Below are positions 47,162 through 55,491 of a stretch of DNA of 64,000 bases, in pieces. The notes below the pieces were generated by a model. That model searched no databases and was not told the DNA's origin. It worked only from the letters and a program-made list of their open reading frames with translations. The stretch is from Desertivirga brevis (GTDB lineage: Bacteria; Bacteroidota; Bacteroidia; Sphingobacteriales; Sphingobacteriaceae): positions 62,001 through 126,000 of the forward strand of contig NZ_JAFEWF010000014.1 in assembly GCF_017355835.1 (NCBI RefSeq), in the 5' to 3' direction. Position 1 is the stretch's first letter. Each line of letters starts with the position of its first letter. A program made the translations under genes and the position numbers.

Positions 47162-47169
47162 CAAAGGTA
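47162..47169 (-). promoter_or_regulatory. Candidate -7 element TACCTTTG for the small ORF-carA unit
   Basis: Full TAnnTTTG match on the minus strand, about 230 bases before the carA ATG and six bases before the GTG of the small ORF. No -33 TTTG at the expected spacing is evident. Confidence 0.45.
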
Positions 47170-47284
47170 TGCTTTTTATCCTTTTTTTAAAACCATTTTT
47201 AAAATTACAGTTTAAACCATCCTCCCTATTGTTTCAATATATCTATAATACGATTCAGCCCTTCAACTTTACTTCCGGTTTTTC

Positions 47285-47292
47285 TACCTTTG
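47285..47292 (+). promoter_or_regulatory. Candidate -7 element TACCTTTG for panB
   Basis: Full TAnnTTTG match 17 bases upstream of the panB ATG, giving a very short leader. No strong -33 element is seen. Confidence 0.5.
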
Positions 47293-47309
47293 ACCTAAAA
47301 TAACTGGCA

Positions 47310-48125
47310 ATGTCAATTAATAAAGAAGTTAGGCGAATCACAACCAACACTATCCAGGAAATGAAAATGAAGGGCGAGAAGATCGCGATGCTCACTTCCT
47401 ATGATTACTCGATGGCGAAAATCGTGGATGAGGCGGGGATAGATGCTATACTGGTTGGAGACTCTGCTTCGAATGTAATGGCAGGCCATGAAACCACCTT
47501 ACCAATTACATTAGATCAGATGATCTATCACGCGTCGTCTGTGGTGAGGGCCGCAAGCAGATGTTTGGTAGTAGTAGACCTTCCCTTCGGATCTTACCAG
47601 GGAAATTCAAAAGAAGCACTGAATTCAGCTATCCGCATCATGAAAGAGTCTGGAGCCCATGCAGTGAAACTTGAAGGTGGTCAGGAAATACGAGAATCGA
47701 TAGACCGGATAATAACGGCAGGAATACCAGTGATGGGTCACCTGGGGTTAACCCCGCAATCTATTTATAAGTTTGGTACGTATACAGTACGGGCTAAAGA
47801 AGAGGCAGAAGCAGAAAAGCTTAAAAAGGATATATTGTTGTTGGAAGATGCGGGTTGTTTTGCTGTTGTTCTTGAAAAGATACCGGCTAAACTCGCTGAA
47901 GAAGTTACAGCAAGTGTTAAAATACCTACAATTGGAATAGGAGCTGGTCCGCATTGCGATGGACAAGTTTTGGTGGTACATGACATGCTTGGCCTTACCA
48001 AAGGATTTCGCCCGCGGTTTCTGAGACAATACCTCAACCTGTACGAAGAGATAAATGGTGCGGTTAAAGGTTACGTACAGGATGTAAAAAGCAATGATTT
48101 CCCAAACGAGAAAGAACAATATTAG
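47310..48125 (+). CDS. panB: 3-methyl-2-oxobutanoate hydroxymethyltransferase
   Basis: Product of 271 residues, normal length. It transfers a hydroxymethyl group from methylenetetrahydrofolate to alpha-ketoisovalerate, the first step of pantothenate synthesis. Motifs are [66 protein letters not shown] and [21 protein letters not shown]. The catalytic Glu is in VVLEKIP. No panC or panD is adjacent. Confidence 0.97.
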   Translation: MSINKEVRRITTNTIQEMKMKGEKIAMLTSYDYSMAKIVDEAGIDAILVGDSASNVMAGHETTLPITLDQMIYHASSVVRAASRCLVVVDLPFGSYQGNSKEALNSAIRIMKESGAHAVKLEGGQEIRESIDRIITAGIPVMGHLGLTPQSIYKFGTYTVRAKEEAEAEKLKKDILLLEDAGCFAVVLEKIPAKLAEEVTASVKIPTIGIGAGPHCDGQVLVVHDMLGLTKGFRPRFLRQYLNLYEEINGAVKGYVQDVKSNDFPNEKEQY

Positions 48126-48127
48126 TT

Positions 48128-48160
48128 TTTCAAAACAGGACGCAATGCATCCTTTTGAAA
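48128..48160 (+). terminator. Weak hairpin after panB
   Basis: Arms TTTCAAAA (48128-48135) and TTTTGAAA (48153-48160), with an inner GGA/TCC pair after a two-base bulge. No T run follows, so termination is uncertain. Confidence 0.35.
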
Positions 48161-48326
48161 GAAACAGATTCTGGGCATGGGTTGAATGGCTTTTCGTGTG
48201 CATTCCCGCACAATAGTTCTTCTGTTAAAGTGAACTTACCCAACCGATGGAATTAGAGTTAAGACCGAGCTTGAAAACGGACTCCTTCAGTTGAAACTCA
48301 AGCACTAGATTTTCCGTAGTTATAGC

Positions 48327-49055
48327 ATGCAAAAAAGCGCTCGAACCGAATATTCTGAAATTACTGATAAAGACATCTTATACGAAGACAATCATATAAT
48401 AGCTGTTAATAAAAGAGCAGGTGATATTGTACAGGTAGATGAAACTGGAGATGACCCCCTCGACGAAAAAGTTAAAAGATATATAGCTAAAAAGTACAAT
48501 AAGCCTAACGGTGCTTTTCTGGGAGTGGTACACCGGCTTGACAGACCTGTAAGCGGCGTAATTCTTTTTGCAAAGACCAGCAAAGCCCTCGATCGAATAA
48601 ACGCAATGTTCAAGGGCAGGGAAATGAAAAAGACTTATTGGGCCGTTGTTCGGAACAGGCCAGTCCCTGAAGCAGGAAACCTTGTTCATTGGCTTGTAAA
48701 AAACCCGCAGAAAAACGTCACGAAGGCCCATACTAAAGAAGTTAACGGAAGCTTGCGCTCTGAGTTAAACTATAAGTTGATTGGGGAACTAAACGGCTAT
48801 CATCTTATTGAAGTTGATCCAATTACCGGACGCCCCCACCAAATCCGCGTCCAACTTTCCACCTTAAATTGCCCTATTGTTGGCGATAATAAATACGGCT
48901 ATCCGAGAGGAAGTTTGAAAAAAAGCATATGCCTTCATGCAAAGAGGCTTCGCTTTATTCATCCCATTAAAAAAGAGCCGATTGACATAAAGGCTCCACT
49001 ACCGAAAGATGGGTTCTGGGATAAATTTGAAGTCTTTGCAGACAAAGATCTCTAA
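48327..49055 (+). CDS. RluA family pseudouridine synthase
   Basis: Product of 242 residues. The catalytic Asp lies in the signature VHRLDRPVSGVILFAKT near 75-91, and the second conserved block is GRPHQIRVQLSTLNCPIVGDNKYG. The N-terminal S4 domain of longer RluD/RluC types is absent, so it is a short RluA-like form. It isomerises uridine in rRNA or tRNA. Which site is not determinable from the sequence. The region upstream (48161-48326) shows no clear element. Confidence 0.92.
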   Translation: MQKSARTEYSEITDKDILYEDNHIIAVNKRAGDIVQVDETGDDPLDEKVKRYIAKKYNKPNGAFLGVVHRLDRPVSGVILFAKTSKALDRINAMFKGREMKKTYWAVVRNRPVPEAGNLVHWLVKNPQKNVTKAHTKEVNGSLRSELNYKLIGELNGYHLIEVDPITGRPHQIRVQLSTLNCPIVGDNKYGYPRGSLKKSICLHAKRLRFIHPIKKEPIDIKAPLPKDGFWDKFEVFADKDL

Positions 49056-49074
49056 TATTTAAACTAAAAGTATA

Positions 49075-49106
49075 GCAGGCAGGTTAACATAAACTATCTT
49101 GCCTGC
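49075..49106 (+). other. Hairpin abutting the acyltransferase start codon
   Basis: GCAGGCA (49075-49081) and TGCCTGC (49100-49106) are perfect complements separated by 18 bases. The second arm ends directly at ATG 49107. It may be the RluA-gene terminator, or it may hide the translation start of the next gene. Confidence 0.4.
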
Positions 49107-49718
49107 ATGTTTAGGATTTTCATAAAATTCTTCTTTAGCAATTACATCTCTTATATAATAAAAAGGGATTTTCAGTCATTTCATTTTAACCAGCCAGAAA
49201 TCGCTCCCGATAAAGCAATCCTCCTGATTGCAAATCATTTTTCCTGGTGGGATGGGTTCTTACTGTTTGAGCTAAACCGGAGATGTCTGAACAAAAATTT
49301 CCATGTGCTGGTTACTGAAGAGAACTATCAAAAGGTTTTTTTCTTAAAATACCTTGGAGCAATATCACTTAAGAAACGATCCAAGGAAATGCTGTCTACA
49401 TTGAACGGTACCGGCCGATTATTAAATGATCCCCAAAATCTTGTCCTTATCTTCCCACAGGGGAAACTAGGGTCAAACCATGTAGACGAAGTGGTGTTTG
49501 AGAAAGGGCTAACCAACTTAATAAATGCATCGAACAAAAACTATCAATACCTTTTTTCTGCTATGTTCGTTGATTATTTTGATAAACGTAAACCCTCGGT
49601 CTGGTGTAAGCTGAAGCAGGTACCGGCAAATGAACTGGAAGGTTTATCTATGATAAGGGAAATCTATAACAAACACTATCAGGAATCGCGACAGCAACAT
49701 AGTCGCATTACAATCTAA
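49107..49718 (+). CDS. PlsC-like acyltransferase, likely carotenoid-glycoside acyltransferase
   Basis: Product of 203 residues. The acyltransferase HxxxxD-type motif is NHFSWWDG near 44-51, with FPQGKLGSNH near 116-125 corresponding to the usual FPEGTR block. A short hydrophobic N terminus suggests membrane association. It is followed four bases later by a GT2 glycosyltransferase and then CruF, so a CruD-like role, esterifying the sugar on a carotenoid glycoside, is more likely than phospholipid synthesis. This is inference from neighbours, not from residues. Confidence 0.8.
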   Translation: MFRIFIKFFFSNYISYIIKRDFQSFHFNQPEIAPDKAILLIANHFSWWDGFLLFELNRRCLNKNFHVLVTEENYQKVFFLKYLGAISLKKRSKEMLSTLNGTGRLLNDPQNLVLIFPQGKLGSNHVDEVVFEKGLTNLINASNKNYQYLFSAMFVDYFDKRKPSVWCKLKQVPANELEGLSMIREIYNKHYQESRQQHSRITI

Positions 49719-49721
49719 GCA

Positions 49722-50813
49722 ATGCTAATATTTTATGTAGTATTCTTTTTTTTAATTATCCGCTTTACGATTACGCTATTTAATTTCATTTCGAATCCTA
49801 AACTTCCTAAATCGCCTCGCCGGTACAACGAACTTGTTTCAATCCTTATACCCGCCCGGAACGAAGAAGAAGATATTATTACCTTGCTGAAATCTATAAA
49901 ACTGCAGGATTATGAAAATTATGAGGTAATTATTCTGGACGACAATTCAGAAGACGACACCTACACTATCTGCGAGCGATTCTGTGAGAAGAACAAGAAT
50001 TTCAGGGTGATCAAAGGACAGGAGCTGCCTGAAGGATGGCTCGGAAAGAACTTCGCCTGCCATCAACTGGCCAGTCAGGCTAAAGGGAAATATCTTCTAT
50101 TTCTGGATGCTGATGAACTGATAAAAGATGGCCTAATCAACAACTCAATTCACCGGATGAAACTAGGGCGATTGGCTTTGCTAAGTTTATTCACGAACCA
50201 GCAAATGGAGACAGTAGGCGAGCGTTTAGTTGTACCTCTAATGCATTTCATCCTATTAAACTCCTTGCCCCTACGCTTAGTGAAATTATCTAAGAAGACA
50301 TCTCTGGCCGCCGCAAGCGGACAGTTTATGTTTTTCGATGCTGCTGTTTATCATAAGCACTCATGGCATGCGCAAGTAAAAAGCAATGTGGTGGAAGATG
50401 TTGAGATTATCAAACTTGTTAAGGCTTATCAATATAATACCGAATCCTTGCTGGGCAACGGATATATTTACTGCAGGATGTATAAAAGCTATGGTGAAGC
50501 AATACAGGGCTTTAGTAAAAACCTTCTGGCAGGCTTTAATAATAATATTGCTGGTCTGATTTGTTATTTATTACTTGTTATAATTGGCCCTATCTTTATT
50601 GCCTTGTACCTCGATGTTCAGTTATTGTTCTTCGCAATAACTCTAATAATTTTGAGCCGCATCATGATCTCATTAGCTAGCGGGCAGAACGCTTTCCTAA
50701 ATATCATTCTTCATCCGCTTCAAATGATATCATTCGTAATAATTGCCATTTTGTCCATTAAAAAAAACCTTTCATCTGAAATAAGCTGGAAGGGCCGAAT
50801 TATAAAGTCATGA
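49722..50813 (+). CDS. GT2 family glycosyltransferase, CruC/CruG-like
   Basis: Product of 363 residues. An N-terminal membrane helix is followed by a GT-A domain: VSILIPARNEEEDI, VIILDDNSEDDT, LPEGWLGKNFACHQLA, FLDADELIKDG (DxD) and NVVEDVEIIK. Two or three C-terminal helices follow (LICYLLLVIIGPIFIALYL). The WLGKNxACHQLA element and the layout match the carotenoid glycosyltransferases CruC/CruG. It would attach a sugar to a hydroxylated carotenoid end group. Its stop overlaps the CruF start by four bases. Confidence 0.85.
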   Translation: MLIFYVVFFFLIIRFTITLFNFISNPKLPKSPRRYNELVSILIPARNEEEDIITLLKSIKLQDYENYEVIILDDNSEDDTYTICERFCEKNKNFRVIKGQELPEGWLGKNFACHQLASQAKGKYLLFLDADELIKDGLINNSIHRMKLGRLALLSLFTNQQMETVGERLVVPLMHFILLNSLPLRLVKLSKKTSLAAASGQFMFFDAAVYHKHSWHAQVKSNVVEDVEIIKLVKAYQYNTESLLGNGYIYCRMYKSYGEAIQGFSKNLLAGFNNNIAGLICYLLLVIIGPIFIALYLDVQLLFFAITLIILSRIMISLASGQNAFLNIILHPLQMISFVIIAILSIKKNLSSEISWKGRIIKS

Positions 50814-51448
50814 AATTTTCCAAGGCTCGCATCTGCGGACTAATTGTTGTTCTTTTTTATACTGTAGGGTTTTTCGGTCTTAGCAGTGACATGCTTGTAG
50901 AACTGTTTAAAGACCTTGTTCCATTCCACCTCTTGTTAATGTTTCTGTTGATCATGATCAGTCACGATAATAAAAACAGAGCCTTTTATACATTTGTGGT
51001 GGTAACCTATATAGCCGGATTCCTGATAGAACTGGCTGGCGTTAAAACAGGCTATATTTTTGGAGACTACACCTATGGAGCAACATTGGGTTATAAAATA
51101 GCAGATATCCCTTTAATAATAGGTATCAACTGGGTTTTAATGGTGTATTCTACGGGCGCAATCCTCGAAAACCTGAGAATCAAAAGCAGAGTGATCCTTG
51201 CTTTATTAGGTGCCGGCCTTTTGTCAATTGTTGATATATTAATTGAGCCAGTAGCTGTAAAATATGATTATTGGAGTTGGGCAAATGCTGAAATACCGTT
51301 TCACAATACTGTAGGCTGGTTTTTTTTCTCGATCTTTATGATGTCGGTATTTTACATGCTGCGATTTGAAAAAAACAATCCGGTAGGTTCTATCTTATTT
51401 ATTATACAGGCACTGTTCTTCCTTGCTCTAAACATCACGATAATCTAA
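50810..51448 (+). CDS. cruF: Carotenoid 1,2-hydratase-type protein, CruF family
   Basis: Product of 212 residues with about six membrane helices. The conserved block FLIELAGVKTGYIFGDYTYGATLGYKIADIPLIIGINWVLM identifies the CruF/DUF422 carotenoid hydratase family, with a second conserved stretch in DILIEPVAVKYDYWSW. It adds water to the psi end of carotenoids such as gamma-carotene, making the hydroxyl that a glycosyltransferase can use. It overlaps the GT2 gene (ATGA), which supports a shared pathway. Confidence 0.88.
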   Translation: MKFSKARICGLIVVLFYTVGFFGLSSDMLVELFKDLVPFHLLLMFLLIMISHDNKNRAFYTFVVVTYIAGFLIELAGVKTGYIFGDYTYGATLGYKIADIPLIIGINWVLMVYSTGAILENLRIKSRVILALLGAGLLSIVDILIEPVAVKYDYWSWANAEIPFHNTVGWFFFSIFMMSVFYMLRFEKNNPVGSILFIIQALFFLALNITII

Positions 51449-51455
51449 AAAAGAG

Positions 51456-51463
51456 TATTTTTG
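51456..51463 (+). promoter_or_regulatory. -7 element TATTTTTG four bases before the ispH ATG
   Basis: Full TAnnTTTG match. The spacing to the ATG at 51468 is four bases, identical to that at the methyltransferase gene at 38708. A leaderless ispH transcript separate from cruF is implied. Confidence 0.5.
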
Positions 51464-51467
51464 CACT

Positions 51468-52316
51468 ATGGGATATAATCTGGCAGTAACGATTGATAAA
51501 GATTCTGGATTTTGCTTCGGCGTTGTATACGCAATTGATATGGCTGAAGAGATCCTGGAAGAGGATGGTTATTTGTATTGCCTGGGCGATATTGTTCATA
51601 ACGATGAAGAGGTGGCCCGTCTGAAGGCTAAGGGCCTTCGTATTATTAACCATTCAGACCTTGATACCCTGAGAGATGAAAAGGTGCTTATCAGGGCTCA
51701 TGGCGAAGCTCCGGAAACCTATAAGATTGCATTAGAAAATAATATAACCCTGATCGATGCATCTTGCCCTGTTGTACTAAAGCTTCAGAACCGCATAAAG
51801 AATTCATACGATTCAGGAGAACAGATCCTGATTTTTGGAAAGCACGGGCACGCTGAAGTGATTGGCTTACAAGGGCAGACCAATGGAGAAGCCCTGGTTT
51901 TCCAGGATCTTGAAGAATTGGAAAATGTAGAGCTTCCCGGAAAATTCACTTTGTATAGCCAAACAACGAAAAGCACCGACAAATTTTACAAAATTAAATC
52001 TGAGCTTCTCGAAAGAGGGTATGAAGTGAAAGCAAACGATACGATCTGCCGCCAGGTTTCGAACAGATATGATGACCTAAGCACCTTTGTTAAAAACTTT
52101 GACAAAATTGTTTTCGTATCAGGGAAAAAGTCGTCTAACGGGAAAGTCCTTCACGATGTATGTAAGAAACATAATGAGAACACGTATTTTGTTTCACAGC
52201 CAGAAGAACTTAACATCTCCATGTTCAACCCTGGTGATAAAGTTGGCATTTGCGGTGCTACCTCAACCCCGATGTGGCTAATGCAGCAGGTAAAATCCTT
52301 GCTGGAAAGTTATTAG
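51468..52316 (+). CDS. ispH: 4-hydroxy-3-methylbut-2-enyl diphosphate reductase
   Basis: Product of 282 residues. The three iron-sulfur cysteines are in GFCFGVVYAID, DASCPVV and ICGATSTPMW. ARLKAKGLRIINH and HGHAEVIGLQGQ, plus a conserved DTICRQVSNRYDD, are further family blocks. It is the last step of the MEP pathway, making IPP and DMAPP. Its place among carotenoid genes fits precursor supply. Confidence 0.96.
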   Translation: MGYNLAVTIDKDSGFCFGVVYAIDMAEEILEEDGYLYCLGDIVHNDEEVARLKAKGLRIINHSDLDTLRDEKVLIRAHGEAPETYKIALENNITLIDASCPVVLKLQNRIKNSYDSGEQILIFGKHGHAEVIGLQGQTNGEALVFQDLEELENVELPGKFTLYSQTTKSTDKFYKIKSELLERGYEVKANDTICRQVSNRYDDLSTFVKNFDKIVFVSGKKSSNGKVLHDVCKKHNENTYFVSQPEELNISMFNPGDKVGICGATSTPMWLMQQVKSLLESY

Positions 52317-52350
52317 AAAACTTATCTATTTAAATCAGGTTTAACAATGT

Positions 52351-53034
52351 ATGAAACCTGCCAAGAATACCGGCGTTTTTATCGGACTATTGATTATTAC
52401 GTGCTGGTTTACGTCGCTTAGCTTTCTGTTGCGCTTCAATATTGCCTCTAATCTATGGCTGATAATACCTGCAGTACTTGTTCAAACTCATCTCTATACC
52501 GGACTTTTTATTACCGCACATGATGCAATGCACCGGACTGTTTCCCCTAACCTTACTTTAAACAATTGGATAGGAGCAATTTGTACCGCTCTCTATGCCG
52601 CATTCCCATTTCGAAATCTCAACAAAAAACATCACGAACACCATAAGTTTGTTCACACAGATAGTGATCCCGACTTTTACGAAGGCAAGTTCTGGCCCTG
52701 GTATTTTAAATTTATCAGGGAGTATATATCTATATGGCAAATCATATTTCTAGCAGCCGTTTTCAACGTTCTTAAATTATGGTTTGAAGAGAAAAACTTG
52801 TTGCTATTTTGGGTATTACCTTCATTACTAAGCACATTGCAGCTATTCTACTTCGGTACCTGGCTTCCTCACCACGGTGAACACTCCAACAAACATTATT
52901 CAGGTTCTCAGAAGAAAAACCACTTTCTTGCGTTTATTTCATGCTATTTCTTTGGGTATCACTATGAACATCACGACTCTCCCGCCACTCCCTGGTGGCG
53001 ACTATGGAAGTTGAAAGACGCCACTAAATTGTGA
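52351..53034 (+). CDS. crtW: CrtW-like beta-carotene ketolase (fatty-acid-desaturase fold)
   Basis: Product of 227 residues, four membrane helices. The di-iron histidine boxes are HDAMH (57-61), HHEHH (94-98, in KKHHEHHKFVHTDSDPDF) and HYEHH followed by DSPATPWW, which is the CrtW-type ending. It would introduce a 4-keto group on a beta-ionone ring. The combination with CruF suggests a monocyclic ketocarotenoid glycoside. A hydroxylase or desaturase of another substrate is an alternative. It lies 34 bases after ispH. Confidence 0.85.
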   Translation: MKPAKNTGVFIGLLIITCWFTSLSFLLRFNIASNLWLIIPAVLVQTHLYTGLFITAHDAMHRTVSPNLTLNNWIGAICTALYAAFPFRNLNKKHHEHHKFVHTDSDPDFYEGKFWPWYFKFIREYISIWQIIFLAAVFNVLKLWFEEKNLLLFWVLPSLLSTLQLFYFGTWLPHHGEHSNKHYSGSQKKNHFLAFISCYFFGYHYEHHDSPATPWWRLWKLKDATKL

Positions 53035-53064
53035 ATCTTACGTAAAAAGCTATTGCTTTCTGCC

Positions 53065-53091
53065 TTGTTCAAAATTGTCATTCTATATTTG
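53065..53091 (+). promoter_or_regulatory. Candidate hemH promoter (TTG, 16-base spacer, TATATTTG)
   Basis: Full -7 match TATATTTG at 53084-53091, with TTG at 53065-53067. The leader to the hemH ATG is about 50 bases. Confidence 0.55.
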
Positions 53092-53145
53092 CAAACTATT
53101 TAAGAAGGCTACAGCAAAAGTTAAGCGAGCAGGAATTTAAACACG

Positions 53146-54162
53146 ATGAGAAAACAAGGAGTATTATTAGTAAATCTGGGAACGCCAGACAGTCCTTCGG
53201 TATCCGACGTACGAAAGTACCTGGATGAATTTTTGATGGACGAGCGAGTTATTGACATTAACCCGATCAACCGAACTCTTCTTGTAAAAGGTATTATCGT
53301 GCCTTTCCGCGGACCTAAATCAGCGAAGGTATATAAAGAAGTTTGGTCAGAAAAGGGCTCACCCCTATTGTATTACAGCGTTCGTCAGCAAGAACTTCTG
53401 CAGCAGAGACTAGGCAATGAGTACATGGTAGAACTGGCCATGCGCTATCAAAGTCCCTCGATAGAATCGGCGCTGGAAAGGATGAAGAAAAAGCAGGTAG
53501 CAAACATTAAGGTTATCCCACTTTTCCCTCAATATGCCTCTGCATCTACAGGTTCCGTAAATCAGAAGATCATGGAGATAGTGAGCAAATGGCCTACCAT
53601 TCCTGATATTTCTTTTATAAGTTCCTTTCACGACAATGAAGGAATGCTTGAAGTTTTCGCAGATAACGCGAGGAAGTACCAGCCCGAGACATTTGACCAC
53701 ATTTTATTCAGTTTCCATGGCTTGCCGGAGAGACAATTAACAAAGGCTGATGATTCAGGTAAATATTGTCTGAAAGTCCCTGATTGTTGTTCCCGTTTCA
53801 ATGATGCAAACAGAATGTGCTATTCAGCGCAGTCGCATGATACGGCAAGATTGCTAGCTGAGAAACTAGATATCCCAAAAGAAAAATATACGGTTTGCTT
53901 CCAGTCAAGGCTGGGTAACTCACCTTGGAAAAAGCCTTACACCTCTGATGTATTGAAGGATCTGGCTGCAAAAGGAGCAAAAAGATTATTAGTTTTTAGT
54001 CCCGCATTTGTAGCGGACTGTCTCGAAACATTATATGAAATTGTAGTTGAATACCATGAAGAATTCAGAGCTCTTGGTGGCGAGAAAGTTCAACTTGTTG
54101 AGAGTTTAAATGACGATCCTAAGTGGATTGAAGCTTTAGAAAAAATGGTAAGAGGGAACTAG
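53146..54162 (+). CDS. hemH: Ferrochelatase
   Basis: Product of 338 residues. It inserts Fe2+ into protoporphyrin IX (or coproporphyrin). Signatures are GVLLVNLGTPDSPSVSDVRKYL, the metal-site His in FSFHGLPERQL, TVCFQSRLGNSPWKKPYT and the Glu-bearing FVADCLETLYEI. Stop is seven bases from the convergent waaA stop. No transmembrane segment. Confidence 0.97.
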   Translation: MRKQGVLLVNLGTPDSPSVSDVRKYLDEFLMDERVIDINPINRTLLVKGIIVPFRGPKSAKVYKEVWSEKGSPLLYYSVRQQELLQQRLGNEYMVELAMRYQSPSIESALERMKKKQVANIKVIPLFPQYASASTGSVNQKIMEIVSKWPTIPDISFISSFHDNEGMLEVFADNARKYQPETFDHILFSFHGLPERQLTKADDSGKYCLKVPDCCSRFNDANRMCYSAQSHDTARLLAEKLDIPKEKYTVCFQSRLGNSPWKKPYTSDVLKDLAAKGAKRLLVFSPAFVADCLETLYEIVVEYHEEFRALGGEKVQLVESLNDDPKWIEALEKMVRGN

Positions 54163-54168
54163 TTTCCC

Positions 54169-55425
54169 TCAAACTTTTCCTTCGATATATTTTAATATTG
54201 TTCCTGTAGCCCCCTTAGATTTTTCCACATAAAATTCGGCTGCATTTCCAGCCTTGCTTCTAAATTCCTCACTTTGAAGCTTTCCCATAATTTCAAGCAA
54301 TTCTCCGCTGTTACTTATAGTGAAACCTCCTCCATTGGCGATCAAAGCTTTCGCTTCAAGGAATTTGCTAAAATTAGGACCAAAAATAACCGGAATACCA
54401 AAAGCAGCGGCTTCAAGGGTATTATGGATACCAACACCAAATCCACCACCAATATAAGACACCTTTCCATACTGATAAAGGGAAGAAAGCATTCCAATAT
54501 TATCAATAATCAAGACTGATCTACCTCTAATTGCCTGGTCTATGTCGTCTCGGCCAGTAAGATTTTTTATCTCGGAATATTTCACAGTAGTATTAGCAGG
54601 TAACAATCCTATTAAGGCATTGATCTTATCTGCCTTTATCTCATGAGGAGCAAATACGAATTTCCAGTCGGAGTATTTAGCTACCAGTTCTGCAAGTAGT
54701 TTCTCGTCAGGAGGCCAGGTGCTTCCCCCTACAAAAACCTTTGAGTTATAACAAAAGCGCTCAACTAACTCAAATCGTTTCGGCGCTGCTGCATTTTCTG
54801 CAACTCTATCAAACCTGGTATCCCCGCTAACGGTAACATTAGTGATTCCTATTGCCTTCAACAGTTCTTTACTGCCTTCGTCCTGAACAAAAAAGTGACT
54901 TACAAAAGAAAGGATCTTCCTGTTGAAACTTCCGTACCATTTGAAAAAAGGCTGATTGGGTCTGAATATCCCCGAGATGAGGTATAGTGGTACATTACTC
55001 TGGTGCAACTGCCTGAAGTAATGATACCAAAATTCGTACTTGGTAAAAATTACGATCTCGGGATTAACGAGCTTCAAAAACCTCCGTGCATTAGAGGCAG
55101 TATCCATAGGCAGATAAAAAATATAATCAGCTCCAGCGTAATTTTTTCTGAGTTCATACCCTGAAGGAGAGAAAAATGTGATCAATATTTTCTTATCAGG
55201 ATATATTTTTCTCATCTCCTCCAACACGGGCCTACCCTGCTCAAATTCGCCCAAGGAAGCAAAATGGAACCATATTTTTTTAACCGTTGGATCCACTTTT
55301 GAAGCGATATTATCAAAGATTCCTACCCTGCCATCAAACCATAGCTTCGCCTTTTTATTAAAATATTTTAGAATAAATATAAAAAAGTAGTATATTTTGA
55401 TGCCAAAATTGTAAAGAATGAGCAT
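54169..55425 (-). CDS. waaA: 3-deoxy-D-manno-octulosonic acid (Kdo) transferase
   Basis: Product of 418 residues. An N-terminal membrane anchor (MLILYNFGIKIYYFFIFIL) is followed by the GT30 domain: IWFHFASLGEFEQGRPVLEEM with the catalytic Glu, KYEFWYHYFRQL, GGSTWPPDE and GGGFGVGIHNTLEAAAFGIPV. It adds Kdo to lipid A precursor, so the organism makes an LPS core. Divergent from ugd. Confidence 0.95.
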   Translation of the reverse strand: MLILYNFGIKIYYFFIFILKYFNKKAKLWFDGRVGIFDNIASKVDPTVKKIWFHFASLGEFEQGRPVLEEMRKIYPDKKILITFFSPSGYELRKNYAGADYIFYLPMDTASNARRFLKLVNPEIVIFTKYEFWYHYFRQLHQSNVPLYLISGIFRPNQPFFKWYGSFNRKILSFVSHFFVQDEGSKELLKAIGITNVTVSGDTRFDRVAENAAAPKRFELVERFCYNSKVFVGGSTWPPDEKLLAELVAKYSDWKFVFAPHEIKADKINALIGLLPANTTVKYSEIKNLTGRDDIDQAIRGRSVLIIDNIGMLSSLYQYGKVSYIGGGFGVGIHNTLEAAAFGIPVIFGPNFSKFLEAKALIANGGGFTISNSGELLEIMGKLQSEEFRSKAGNAAEFYVEKSKGATGTILKYIEGKV

Positions 55426-55444
55426 GATAATTATTTAAATATTT

Positions 55445-55461
55445 TATCTTCGCCGAAAATA
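55445..55461. promoter_or_regulatory. Back-to-back TANNTTCG elements between waaA and ugd
   Basis: TATCTTCG on the plus strand (55445-55452) and TATTTTCG on the minus strand (55461-55454) flank one central base, a near-perfect 17-base palindrome. Each is one base off the -7 consensus. It may be overlapping divergent promoters or an operator. Confidence 0.3.
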
Positions 55462-55491
55462 CTGTTAAATCTCTTAAAAAAAACTCGACAT

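Noticed and set aside
47748..48203. Antisense frame over panB
   Set aside because: It lies opposite a clear panB gene and has no family features.
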